From NCBI RefSeq assembly GCF_022637555.1, contig NZ_CP093342.1, positions 62,001-126,000 of the forward strand: 64,000 nucleotides of DNA, given 5' to 3'. Numbering within the stretch: the first letter of the stretch is position 1; the number at the start of each line of letters is the position of its first letter. Shown here one piece after another: positions 8,261-15,806 of this stretch. Position numbers and translations under genes: made by a program. The notes beneath the pieces were generated by a model that had not been told where the DNA came from, ran no database searches, and saw nothing but the letters and a program-made list of their open reading frames with translations. Origin of the DNA: Microbacterium sp. H1-D42. GTDB taxonomy: Bacteria; Actinomycetota; Actinomycetes; Actinomycetales; Microbacteriaceae.

Positions 8261-8593
8261 ATGCCCAGCGATATCGATCACGCGAAGTTCGCCGATGACC
8301 TGCGACGACGAGTCGCGGAGTCCGGTGTCGCCGATGCCGCCCTGCGCCGTGCCGCCCTGCGCGCCGGTGCGGGTGAGGAGGTCGATGAGGGCACTTCGCA
8401 CGGACTGCTCGCGCGCACGATCGGCGAGGCCTCCTACCGCGTGACCGACGAGATGGTCGCCGACGTGCGCGCGGCGACCGGATCGGACAAGGCGGCGTTC
8501 GAAGTGGTCATGTCAGCGGGAATCGGTGCGGGCCTGCGGCGCTGGGATGCTGCGCTCGCCGCGATCAGGGATGCTGACGATGCGACTCGCTGA
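8261..8593 (+). CDS. Uncharacterised protein paired with an AhpD-like gene
   Basis: 110 residues, mostly helical by composition: FADDLRRRVAESGVADAALR, EGTSHGLLARTIGEASYRVT, then GSDKAAFEVVMSAGIGAGLR. There are no cysteines and no recognised motif. Its stop overlaps the start of the next gene by 14 bp, implying translational coupling, and the helical pattern resembles a second subunit or half of an AhpD-type helical bundle. That link is inferred only from context. Confidence 0.6.
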   Translation: MPSDIDHAKFADDLRRRVAESGVADAALRRAALRAGAGEEVDEGTSHGLLARTIGEASYRVTDEMVADVRAATGSDKAAFEVVMSAGIGAGLRRWDAALAAIRDADDATR

Positions 8594-9161
8594 GGTGGAG
8601 CGCGGCGACACCGTCGGGCATCGCATGCTGATCAGCGCGATCTCGCGCATGGCCGGGTATCGGCTGCCGGATGCTGCCCGCGTCGCGTTCTACGACAAAG
8701 CGTTCGCCGGACCGGCGCTCGGGCGCTGGACTCAGCGGGCGATGCGCGGACCGAGCACATGGTCGGTGTCGGAACGCGAGCTCATGGCGGCGATGGTCGC
8801 ATCGTGGAACACCTGCCCGTTCTGCGTGGGTGCGCACCGGGCGATCTCGGTGCTGGGCTTGGACGACTCCGTGGCCGACGCCGTCCTCGCCGACTACCGC
8901 ACCGCTCCGATCAGCGCGCGGCTGCGTGCGGTCCTCGCGTTCCTGGAGCGGATGACGACCGACCCGGACGCGCTCACCGCGGCCGACGCCCGCGCCGCCC
9001 TCGATGCCGGCGTGACCGCTCAGGAGCTCGAGGATGCCGCGGCGGTCGGCGCAGTCTTCGCCGTCATCACCCGCAACGCCAACGCACTCGACTTCGAGAT
9101 CCCCACAGCGGCAGAGTTCGACAGCGCCGCCAAGATGCTGCTGCGCCGCGGTTACTCGTGA
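8580..9161 (+). CDS. AhpD-like carboxymuconolactone decarboxylase family protein
   Basis: 193 residues. The diagnostic motif is NTCPFCVGAHRA, a CxxC pair with a His four residues later as in the AhpD/CMD peroxidase-related family (PF02627), preceded by SERELMAAMVASWN. Members reduce peroxides with thiol cofactors or act in lactone metabolism. ATG at 8580 lies inside the preceding gene, 9 bases after AGGG; an in-frame ATG at 8571 is less likely. Confidence 0.8.
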   Translation: MRLAEVERGDTVGHRMLISAISRMAGYRLPDAARVAFYDKAFAGPALGRWTQRAMRGPSTWSVSERELMAAMVASWNTCPFCVGAHRAISVLGLDDSVADAVLADYRTAPISARLRAVLAFLERMTTDPDALTAADARAALDAGVTAQELEDAAAVGAVFAVITRNANALDFEIPTAAEFDSAAKMLLRRGYS

Positions 9162-9222
9162 CATCGGGCATCCGATTTCGCACTCGAGGGAACCGGATCC
9201 GGCTGAACGACGGATACCTATT

Positions 9223-9846
9223 GTGAGCAACGACAACGACATCATCCGTGAGTCGCTCGTCTCGGCGGAGAGATTCTCCGAGATCTTCGAGCGACACATC
9301 GCGGCGCTCTCCACCTACGTGGCGCGCCGCGTAGGCCCGGAGGTGAGTGACGACATCATCAGCGAGACCTTCCTGATCGCCTTCCGCAAACGAAGACGCT
9401 TCGACCAGGACAGAGCCTCGGCGCTGCCCTGGCTGATGGGCATAGCGACCAGGGTGCTGAGCCAACATCGACGAGAACAGGCCAGCCATTGGCGTGCTCT
9501 GCAGTCCGCGTACGCCGCGAGCGACGATGTCGCCATCGACGACGTCGACCGATCAGTGACCCGGCTCGACGCGAGCGCCGAGGTGGAGCGCCTCTATCCG
9601 CGGATCGCCGCCCTGTCGGCGGCCGACCGCGAGGTGCTGTTCCTGCATGCGTGGGGCGACCTCACCTACGAGGAGATCGCCTCCGCCCTCCGCATGCCGA
9701 TCGGCACGGTGCGGTCCAAGCTCAGCCGGATCCGCACCAAACTCGCGGCTCCCTCTGGAGGACGGCACGCCGACCCACCCCCACCGAAACCCGCAGCCAC
9801 ACACATCCGCTTCGTCGAACAGGAGATCGCTCATGGACATTCTTGA
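9223..9846 (+). CDS. ECF-type RNA polymerase sigma factor
   Basis: 207 residues with sigma-70 region 2 (FSEIFERHIAALSTYVARRV then DDIISETFLIAFRKRRRF) and region 4 (LSAADREVLFLHAWGDLTYE, then EIASALRMPIGTVRSKLSRI) joined by a variable linker. The GTG start is placed at SNDNDI after a weakly purine-rich leader; the longer upstream frame is the AhpD-like gene read in another phase. The last 14 bp overlap the next gene, which is probably its partner or target. Confidence 0.92.
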   Translation: MSNDNDIIRESLVSAERFSEIFERHIAALSTYVARRVGPEVSDDIISETFLIAFRKRRRFDQDRASALPWLMGIATRVLSQHRREQASHWRALQSAYAASDDVAIDDVDRSVTRLDASAEVERLYPRIAALSAADREVLFLHAWGDLTYEEIASALRMPIGTVRSKLSRIRTKLAAPSGGRHADPPPPKPAATHIRFVEQEIAHGHS

Positions 9847-10957
9847 CACCGTGCGTGACATGAAGCCCGACTACCCGGCATCCGCACAGGCTTCGCGCCG
9901 CGTCCTGCACCGCGAGATAGCGCGCTCGAAGAAGTCGCACCAGGTCCGTCGGGTCGCCGCCTTCTCCGTCGGCGGTGCGGCAGTGGCCGCCTTCGCGGTC
10001 GCGGCGTCGACGTTCGCCCCTCCCGGGGCGGTCAACCAGCCGCAGGCGGCCTCCGCGTCGACGTATCTGAATGAGACGGCGGCATCCATTCGCGCCGCAG
10101 GTGCCGGCGAGTCCACTGCCGTGACCATCACCACTCAGCACCTGGGGCTGGTCGGCGGACCCAACACCACCTCGCTCCCGTTCGGCGACATTCGTGCGGG
10201 CGCAACCGGTGCGGTGGTCACCGAGTCGAGCTCGACCTTCCGCGGCGGAGCCGACGGAGAGTACTCCCAGACGTCGCACACGGAGCTGCATGCGAGCGAC
10301 GTCTATGGAGACGAGGCGGCGGTCGAGTCGGCATGGAACGCCTACTACGCGGAAACCGACATCGGCGCCTTCGGCACGCTTCCTGACACCATGACCGAGG
10401 CCGTGCCGGGCGGCGCCTTCGACCGCGATCTGCCTGTGTCGACCACCGACTTCCCCACAGACCCGGCCGTCTTCCTCGAGGAGTGGACGCAGGGCATGAA
10501 GACGCAGCTAGCTGTGGAGAGGGCCAAGGCTGCCGATCTCGTGGACGGAGATCCCGAGTCGACCGGCATCTACGATGTGATCGACGCGCGCCTCGGAGTG
10601 CCGACGGCTTCGCACATGCTCAATGAGCTGATGGTGTCGGTACCGGTGCAGATCGCGTCGGCGGAGTATCGCGCGACCTTCCTCGAGGCACTCGCGCTCG
10701 CCAAGGGGATCGAGGTCGAGTCCGCTGACACCTCGAACAAGGTCCTCGTCTATGAGACCGCCGATGACAGCTATCGCCTGACAGTCGATCCCGAGGCCGG
10801 TGCCATCGTCACGGTCGAGTGGTTCCGGCTGCGTGTGCCGACGGATTCGTCGGCACCGACTGCGGATGACTCGCCGGTCGCGGTCGGCTCTGCCGCGTTC
10901 CTGCCGGACGATGTCCCGTCGGTCGAGGTGTCATTCCGCTCTGAGCCCGCGAACTGA
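9833..10957 (+). CDS. CU044_5270-type membrane-associated partner of the sigma factor
   Basis: 374 residues: a cytoplasmic N-terminus (MDILDTVRDMKPDYP, Arg/Lys-rich segment), one transmembrane helix (about residues 43-65, VAAFSVGGAAVAAFAVAAST), then a large external domain. Proteins with this layout follow ECF sigma genes in actinobacteria and are named CU044_5270 family; an anti-sigma role is often assumed but unproven. AGGAG lies 7 bases before the ATG. No zinc-binding anti-sigma motif is visible. Confidence 0.75.
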   Translation: MDILDTVRDMKPDYPASAQASRRVLHREIARSKKSHQVRRVAAFSVGGAAVAAFAVAASTFAPPGAVNQPQAASASTYLNETAASIRAAGAGESTAVTITTQHLGLVGGPNTTSLPFGDIRAGATGAVVTESSSTFRGGADGEYSQTSHTELHASDVYGDEAAVESAWNAYYAETDIGAFGTLPDTMTEAVPGGAFDRDLPVSTTDFPTDPAVFLEEWTQGMKTQLAVERAKAADLVDGDPESTGIYDVIDARLGVPTASHMLNELMVSVPVQIASAEYRATFLEALALAKGIEVESADTSNKVLVYETADDSYRLTVDPEAGAIVTVEWFRLRVPTDSSAPTADDSPVAVGSAAFLPDDVPSVEVSFRSEPAN

Positions 10958-10974
10958 GTCGCGAGCCGGACCGC

Positions 10975-11017
10975 ACCTCTCGCCTCCTCCGCGCACTATG
11001 CGGAGGGGGCGAGAGGT
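10975..11017. terminator. Strong terminator hairpin
   Basis: An 18-bp stem with one mismatch (arms 10975-10992 and 11000-11017, 7-base loop) lies 18 bp after the stop of the sigma-factor partner gene. GC-rich, without a long T-run, as is common in actinobacteria. Confidence 0.8.
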
Positions 11018-11090
11018 GTCAGCGGGAGTGCTGGCTGCAGGTGATCGCACTGCAGATCACTGAGACGGGAATGAACCCCGCACGCCTTTG

Positions 11091-11104
11091 GTTGTAGCTT
11101 CAAG
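11091..11104 (+). promoter_or_regulatory. Probable MarR-type operator of the VOC/esterase operon
   Basis: GTTGTAGCTTCAAG lies 24 bp upstream of the VOC gene start and matches 10 of 14 positions of GTTGACTCTTCAAC in front of the marR-like gene at 13250. The shared imperfect palindrome suggests one regulator for both. Confidence 0.6.
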
Positions 11105-11127
11105 TAAAGACTTCCAGGGAGGCATCC

Positions 11128-12054
11128 ATGAGCACCATCGGCACCGAGCAGGCACCCGACCGCGTCCTCAGCGCGAACACCGGGATGGACGCCGTAACGC
11201 TGCGCGTCGGCGATCTTGAGAAGATGGCGTCGTTCTATGCGGACGCCCTCGCGCTCGAGCCGATCGAGGAGCGCGCCCGCGGTGGCGAGGTGCACCGCGT
11301 GCTCGGCCGCGGCCAGACGCCGATGGTGCGGCTGATCGGCACGCCAGGTCTTCCTGCCGTCGACCCACGCCAAGCCGGACTGTTCCACACCGCGTTCCTG
11401 TTCGACGACGCCCCCGCCCTCGCAGCCACGGTGCTGCGCACCGCGCAGGACGGCCGCGCGCAGTTCAGCGGATCCAGCGACCACCTCGTCAGCGAGGCGT
11501 TCTACTTCGCCGACCCCGAAGGCAACGGCATCGAGCTGTACACCGACCGCGCCCGCTCGGACTGGAGCTACCAGAACGGCGAGCTGCAGATGTCGACCCT
11601 CTACCTCGACCCGAACGCCTACCTGCAGCGTCACCTGGATGAGAGCACCGTCGCGAACCTCGGCGCCGTCGCCGGCAAGGTCGGTCACGTGCACCTGCAG
11701 GTCGGAGACATCCCGACCGCCAAGGCCTTCTACGTCGACGCCCTCGGGTTCGAGACGACGGTCGGCAGCTACCCCGGTGCCCTCTTCGCCGCGGCCGGCG
11801 GCTACCACCACCACGTCGCGATGAACACCTGGAACAGCGCCGGCGTCGGCCCCCGCGCCGGAGGCCTCGGCCTCGGCGAAGTCGCCATCACCGTCCCCGG
11901 CCGCGACGACCTCGACGCGCTCGCCGCGCGTCTGGCTCACCACCGGCTGCAGTTCGCCGACGACGGCCGATCGATCTCGGTCGATGACCCTTGGGGCACG
12001 CGGGTCACCGTCGCGCTTCCCGGCTCCGACGTCGACCAGATCCTCGCTCGATGA
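11128..12054 (+). CDS. Two-domain VOC protein (MhqA/CatE-like ring-cleaving dioxygenase type)
   Basis: 308 residues with two VOC (glyoxalase/extradiol dioxygenase) modules: residues about 18-145 (DAVTLRVGDLEKMASFYADA to ADPEGNGIELYTDR) and about 186-305 (VGHVHLQVGDIPTAKAFYVD to VDDPWGTRVTVAL). Metal-ligand candidates are His in GKVGHVHLQV, His in YHHHVAMN and Glu in GNGIELY. Bacillus MhqA and CatE share this size and clear quinones or catechols. The next gene overlaps by ATGA and is an MhqD-like esterase, which supports the assignment. GGGAGG precedes the start. Confidence 0.8.
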   Translation: MSTIGTEQAPDRVLSANTGMDAVTLRVGDLEKMASFYADALALEPIEERARGGEVHRVLGRGQTPMVRLIGTPGLPAVDPRQAGLFHTAFLFDDAPALAATVLRTAQDGRAQFSGSSDHLVSEAFYFADPEGNGIELYTDRARSDWSYQNGELQMSTLYLDPNAYLQRHLDESTVANLGAVAGKVGHVHLQVGDIPTAKAFYVDALGFETTVGSYPGALFAAAGGYHHHVAMNTWNSAGVGPRAGGLGLGEVAITVPGRDDLDALAARLAHHRLQFADDGRSISVDDPWGTRVTVALPGSDVDQILAR

Positions 12055-12683
12055 CGCTTCACGCGATCGCCTCCGCGGATCGACCACTGGACTCCGCGCC
12101 CTTCGTCGCCGTCTTCCTGCACGGCTTCGGGTCGCATGAGCAGGATCTCGCGTCACTGGCATCCGCACTGCCCGACGGCGTCCCCTGGGCGTCGCTGCGC
12201 GCGCCGATGGCCGTCGCCGCGGCCGGGTTCGCGTGGTTCCCGATCACCCGGCCCGGCGACCCCGACCTGGCATCGGTGACGGCGGCGACAGACGAGATCT
12301 GGGCGTGGGTGGATGCTGCCCTGCCGGCAGGCACCCGGATCGCGCCGATCGGGTTCTCGCAGGGCGGGCTGATGGCCTCGCAGCTGCTGCGCACCGCGCC
12401 AGAACGCGTGATCGCCCCGGTGATCCTCGGCGGATTCGTGCAGGCCGGTGAGCAGCCGGGCGACGCGCAGCTTGCCGCATCGCGCCCGGCGGCGTTCTTC
12501 GGGCGGGGAGAGGATGACAGGGTGATCGCGACGGCGGCCGTCGACCGCACCGAGGCGTGGATGCCGCTGCACACCACCCCGACCGCACGGCGGTATCCCG
12601 GCCTCGCCCACGGCATCGACGCGCGCGAGCTCTCCGACGTGCGCGCCTTCCTCGTCGACCAGCTCGCTGCCGCTGCCGGCTGA
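12051..12683 (+). CDS. MhqD-like phospholipase/carboxylesterase
   Basis: 210 residues of the alpha/beta-hydrolase carboxylesterase family (PF02230): VFLHGFGSHEQDL carries the oxyanion loop, GFSQGG the nucleophile Ser, RGEDDRV the probable Asp, and LAHGID the catalytic His. Starts inside the stop of the VOC gene (ATGA). In Bacillus the MhqD homologue is coregulated with a VOC dioxygenase by MhqR in response to quinones; the same pairing is seen here. The true substrate is unknown. Confidence 0.85.
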   Translation: MTLHAIASADRPLDSAPFVAVFLHGFGSHEQDLASLASALPDGVPWASLRAPMAVAAAGFAWFPITRPGDPDLASVTAATDEIWAWVDAALPAGTRIAPIGFSQGGLMASQLLRTAPERVIAPVILGGFVQAGEQPGDAQLAASRPAAFFGRGEDDRVIATAAVDRTEAWMPLHTTPTARRYPGLAHGIDARELSDVRAFLVDQLAAAAG

Positions 12684-12742
12684 CCACTCACCTTCGCCGG
12701 ACTCGACCGCGGCACTGATCCGCGACGACGAGTGATCCCGGC

Positions 12743-13228
12743 TCAGCTCATGCGGCTCGCGAGCATCCGCTGATCGGGGTCGAGCCGCGCGAGCAGCGCG
12801 ACGGTGATCTCGTGCAGCTGGCGGCGCTGCTCGGCGTCCAATGCCTCGAACACGAGCGAACGCACCGTACGCACGTGCTCGGGGGTGGCGCGGATCACCT
12901 TGCGATGGCCGTCGGGAGTGAGCTGCACGGTGGTGGCCCTGGCATCCTCTGGGGTCGCGATGCGCTGCGTGAATCCCCGCTTCTCGAGGCGACTGACCGC
13001 GTGCGACAGCCGTGAGAGCGTGGCGTTCACGCCTGTGGCGAGTTCGGACATGCGCATCTGGCGCCCCTCGGCGAGAGCGAGCATCGAGAGGGTCGCGTAG
13101 TCGAAGTGCGTGAGGTTCTCGTCGCGCAGCAGCTGGGCGTCGATCCGGTGCGGCAGCAGCTCCAGCACGGCGGTCATCGGCGCCCAGGTGCGGCGCTCGT
13201 CGTCGGTGAAGCCCCGTGGTGTGCTCAT
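12743..13228 (-). CDS. MarR family transcriptional regulator (MhqR-like by context)
   Basis: 161 residues. The winged-helix core is at about 45-110: HFDYATLSMLALAEGRQMRM, SELATGVNATLSRLSHAVSR then LEKRGFTQR, followed by the wing ATPEDARATTVQLTPDGHR. It has no cysteine, so control is more likely by ligand than by thiol oxidation. Divergent from the F420/NADP reductase-like gene across a region with two or three GTTGA/TCAAC palindromes. Confidence 0.9.
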   Translation of the reverse strand: MSTPRGFTDDERRTWAPMTAVLELLPHRIDAQLLRDENLTHFDYATLSMLALAEGRQMRMSELATGVNATLSRLSHAVSRLEKRGFTQRIATPEDARATTVQLTPDGHRKVIRATPEHVRTVRSLVFEALDAEQRRQLHEITVALLARLDPDQRMLASRMS

Positions 13229-13249
13229 GCCCCGATGCTAGCGGGAATA

Positions 13250-13296
13250 GTTGACTCTTCAACGATGTTGAGCCGAGTAGAAGCTTGAAGCGTCAA
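13250..13296. promoter_or_regulatory. MarR operator region between divergent genes
   Basis: GTTGACTCTTCAAC (13250-13263) is a palindrome with 4-base centre, overlapped by CAACGATGTTG (13260-13270); TTGAAGCGTCAA (13285-13296) is a second one. They lie between the marR-like gene (start 13228) and the gene starting at 13320, so both could be repressed by the same protein. The first matches the site at 11091. Confidence 0.65.
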
Positions 13297-13319
13297 CTAA
13301 ATGGACACAGGAGTGCAAC

Positions 13320-13895
13320 ATGACCAGCATCACCATCTTCGGCAACGGCAACATGGGCCAGGCCATCGGCGGCGTCCTCGCCAAGGGCGGAGCCTCGATC
13401 CAGTACGTCGGCAGCGCGGACACGACTGCGCAGCTGCAGGGCGGCATCGTCGTGCTGGCCGTTCCGCACCCGGCGCTGCAGCAGATCGCCGCTGCGTACG
13501 CCGACCAGCTCGCAGGCAAGACCGTGGTCGACATCACGAACCCGCTCGACTTCGCCACCTTCGACGCGCTCGTCGTGCCGGCCGACGGCTCCGCCGCGGC
13601 TGAGCTGCAGGCTCTGATTCCCGAGGCGAACGTGCTGAAGGCCTTCAACACCACCTTCGCTGCGACCCTGAACACCGGTGCTGTCGGCACCCAGAAGACG
13701 ACCGTGCTGATCGCCGGAGATGACGCCACCGCCAAGCAGGCGCTCGCCGCGGCGATCCAGGCCGGTGGCCTGGAGGCTGTCGACGCCGGCGCACTCTCGC
13801 GTGCACGTGAGCTCGAGGCGATCGGCTTCCTGCAGCTGACCCTGGCCGTCTCCGAGAAGGTCGGCTGGAACGCCGGCTTCGCGCTCGCCCGCTGA
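13320..13895 (+). CDS. NADPH:F420 oxidoreductase-like protein
   Basis: 191 residues. The N-terminal Rossmann motif ITIFGNGNMGQAIGGVLAKG and the later VVDITNPLDF and KAFNTTFA segments fit the NADP-oxidoreductase, F420-dependent family (PF03807). Members transfer hydride between NADPH and F420 or act on other oxidised substrates. It lies in the MarR-operator regulon, so a role in quinone or electrophile reduction is as likely as F420 reduction. No F420 genes are adjacent. Confidence 0.8.
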   Translation: MTSITIFGNGNMGQAIGGVLAKGGASIQYVGSADTTAQLQGGIVVLAVPHPALQQIAAAYADQLAGKTVVDITNPLDFATFDALVVPADGSAAAELQALIPEANVLKAFNTTFAATLNTGAVGTQKTTVLIAGDDATAKQALAAAIQAGGLEAVDAGALSRARELEAIGFLQLTLAVSEKVGWNAGFALAR

Positions 13896-13916
13896 GTCGC
13901 GCTGCTGCGGCGCCGC

Positions 13917-15014
13917 TCACCCGCCGATGTAGCTCATCTCGATCCGCGGGCGGGCGGCGCGCAGCGCAGGAGTGAGGGCTGCGCGCTCTTCGGAGTACCG
14001 GTCATCCCGCGCACCCCAGATCGAGGCCATCGCGGTGGCGAGCTCAGCGTCGTCGGCGCCGCCTCGCAGCAATGCGCGCAAGTCATGCCCCTCGGTGGCG
14101 AACAGGCACGTGAACAGTCGCCCCTCGGTCGAGATCCGCGCGCGGTTGCAGGTGCCGCAGAAGGCGTTCGTCACCGAGGAGATCACCCCGATCTCGCCGC
14201 TGCCGTCCCGGTACCGCCACCGCTTCGCGGTCTCGCCGACGGCGCTCGGTGACACCGGCTCCAGCGGGAAGAGCGTGTCGATGCGGCTGATGATCTCGCT
14301 CGAGGGAACCACTTCGTCGAGCGACCACCCGTTCGAGGTGCCGACATCCATGTACTCGATGAAGCGCAGCGTGTACGGCGTGCCCTTGAATCGGGCCGCC
14401 ATCGTCTCGACCTCGTGGTCGTTCAGTCCGCGCTTGACGACCATGTTCACCTTGATCGGCCCGAGTCCGACCGCTGCGGCGGCATCCACGCCGTCGAGCA
14501 CGCGCGCCACCGGGAAGCGCACATCGTTCATGCGCTGGAACAGCTCGTCATCCAGCGTGTCCACCGACACGGTGAGACGGTCGAGCCCGGCATCCTTCAG
14601 CGCCTGCGCCTTCACAGCCAGCGCCGATCCGTTCGTCGTCAGCGCGAGCTCGAGACGGTCGCCCTCCGGAGTGCGCAGCGCGGCGAGCCGAGCGATGAGG
14701 TCCTCGATGCCGCGACGCAGCAGCGGCTCGCCGCCGGTCAGGCGCAGCTTGCGCACGCCATGTGCGGCCGCCACCCTGGCGACGCGCTCGATCTCCTCGA
14801 AACTCAGCAGCTCGTCGCGATCGAGGAAGGTGTAGTCGCGACCGAAGATCTCCTTCGGCATGCAGTAGACGCAGCGGAAGTTGCAGCGGTCGGTCACCGA
14901 GATGCGCAGATCGCGCATCGGGCGGTCGAGTCTGTCGACGAGCCCGCCGCTCGAGGGCAGGCGCAGAGCTCCGGATGCCGGAATGCCGGCCTGCGGAGTG
15001 GAACTGAGCGACAT
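13917..15014 (-). CDS. moaA: GTP 3',8-cyclase MoaA (molybdenum cofactor biosynthesis)
   Basis: 365 residues. Radical SAM cluster CNFRCVYCM at the N-terminus, SAM-binding [11 protein letters not shown], the second cluster [20 protein letters not shown], and the required C-terminal GG. It starts molybdopterin synthesis from GTP. ATG at 15014 has AGAGG 7 bases upstream; a GTG 24 bases further out is less likely. The other moa genes are absent here. Its promoter region holds a pair of IclR-type operators shared with the purine genes, which would tie cofactor supply to xanthine dehydrogenase. Confidence 0.95.
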   Translation of the reverse strand: MSLSSTPQAGIPASGALRLPSSGGLVDRLDRPMRDLRISVTDRCNFRCVYCMPKEIFGRDYTFLDRDELLSFEEIERVARVAAAHGVRKLRLTGGEPLLRRGIEDLIARLAALRTPEGDRLELALTTNGSALAVKAQALKDAGLDRLTVSVDTLDDELFQRMNDVRFPVARVLDGVDAAAAVGLGPIKVNMVVKRGLNDHEVETMAARFKGTPYTLRFIEYMDVGTSNGWSLDEVVPSSEIISRIDTLFPLEPVSPSAVGETAKRWRYRDGSGEIGVISSVTNAFCGTCNRARISTEGRLFTCLFATEGHDLRALLRGGADDAELATAMASIWGARDDRYSEERAALTPALRAARPRIEMSYIGG

Positions 15015-15069
15015 CGTGCACCTCTCTTGCGTGGCCACCGTAACACCTCACGCGACGCTTCAGGCAAGA

Positions 15070-15107
15070 ATATCGCATCGTGGAAACGACATTCCGAAAA
15101 GGGTAGA
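15070..15107. promoter_or_regulatory. Paired IclR-type operators between moaA and guaD
   Basis: ATATCGCATCGTGGAAA (15070-15086) and ATTCCGAAAAGGGTAGA (15091-15107), start to start 21 bp, lie between divergent moaA and guanine deaminase genes. They match the TTCC-N7-GGAA palindrome found before the xdh, aceB, hyi and uraD operons. Confidence 0.65.
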
Positions 15108-15263
15108 CGGAGTGGATCAACGCTGTTAGTGTCGGAGGGCCCCAGAGCTCACGAGGTTCATCGACCGGGGTGAAGGACACCGCAAGCGGATCGATGAGGA
15201 TCACGCCGGATCACCTGCACGAAGCTCATCGAGTCCGCGTCGAAAGCAAGGAAGCTCTCCACC

Positions 15264-15794
15264 ATGGACACCATCGGTATCACTACGTCCTCCGACGCGA
15301 CCGACGCCACCGCTCAGCCCACGCCGGCTGAGTACCTGGCGCGCGCCGTGGACCTCGCGACCGAGAACGTCCGGAACGAAGGTGGTCCGTTCGGGGCCAT
15401 CGTCGTCTCGGCCGACGGCCGCGTTTTCGAAGGCGTCAATCGCGTCACCGCCAACCTCGACCCGTCGGCGCACGCCGAGGTGACAGCCATCCGCAATGCC
15501 TGTCAGGGACTGGGAACATTCGACCTGACCGGTGCCGTGCTGTACACCAGCTGCGAGCCGTGCCCGATGTGCCTCGCCACGTCGCTGTGGGCGCGCATCG
15601 AGCGGGTGTACTTCGCGGCCGACCGTGACGACGCCGCCGATGCCGGGTTCGATGACGCCGTCTTCTACCGCTATTTCGAGGGCGGTCCCGAAGACAGGGC
15701 CGTCATGCCCGTCGCCCAAGAGGCGCTGCCGCCTGCGCAGCGCGTCGCCCCCTTCACCGAGTGGACGCAGACGTCCACTCGCACCGAATACTGA
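15264..15794 (+). CDS. guaD: Guanine deaminase (CDA-fold nucleoside/base deaminase)
   Basis: 176 residues. Cytidine-deaminase-like zinc motif: His70-Ala-Glu72 (SAHAEVTAIRNAC) and Cys100-Pro-Met-Cys103 (TSCEPCPMCLAT). The segment YFAADRDDAADAGFDDAVFY is typical of the GuaD type from Bacillus. It converts guanine to xanthine, feeding the xanthine dehydrogenase encoded nearby. AGGAAG precedes the ATG. The permease gene follows after 12 bp, probably in one operon. A broader deaminase range cannot be excluded from sequence. Confidence 0.85.
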   Translation: MDTIGITTSSDATDATAQPTPAEYLARAVDLATENVRNEGGPFGAIVVSADGRVFEGVNRVTANLDPSAHAEVTAIRNACQGLGTFDLTGAVLYTSCEPCPMCLATSLWARIERVYFAADRDDAADAGFDDAVFYRYFEGGPEDRAVMPVAQEALPPAQRVAPFTEWTQTSTRTEY

Positions 15795-15806
15795 TTGGAC
15801 CCGCAG

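Noticed and set aside
10978..11020. Riboswitch upstream of the VOC gene
   Set aside because: The structure is a simple long hairpin after the preceding stop codon, as expected for a terminator, with no conserved aptamer elements.
13320..13895. Pyrroline-5-carboxylate reductase
   Set aside because: The Rossmann start is similar, but the later segments and 191-residue length fit the F420-dependent NADP oxidoreductase family instead.
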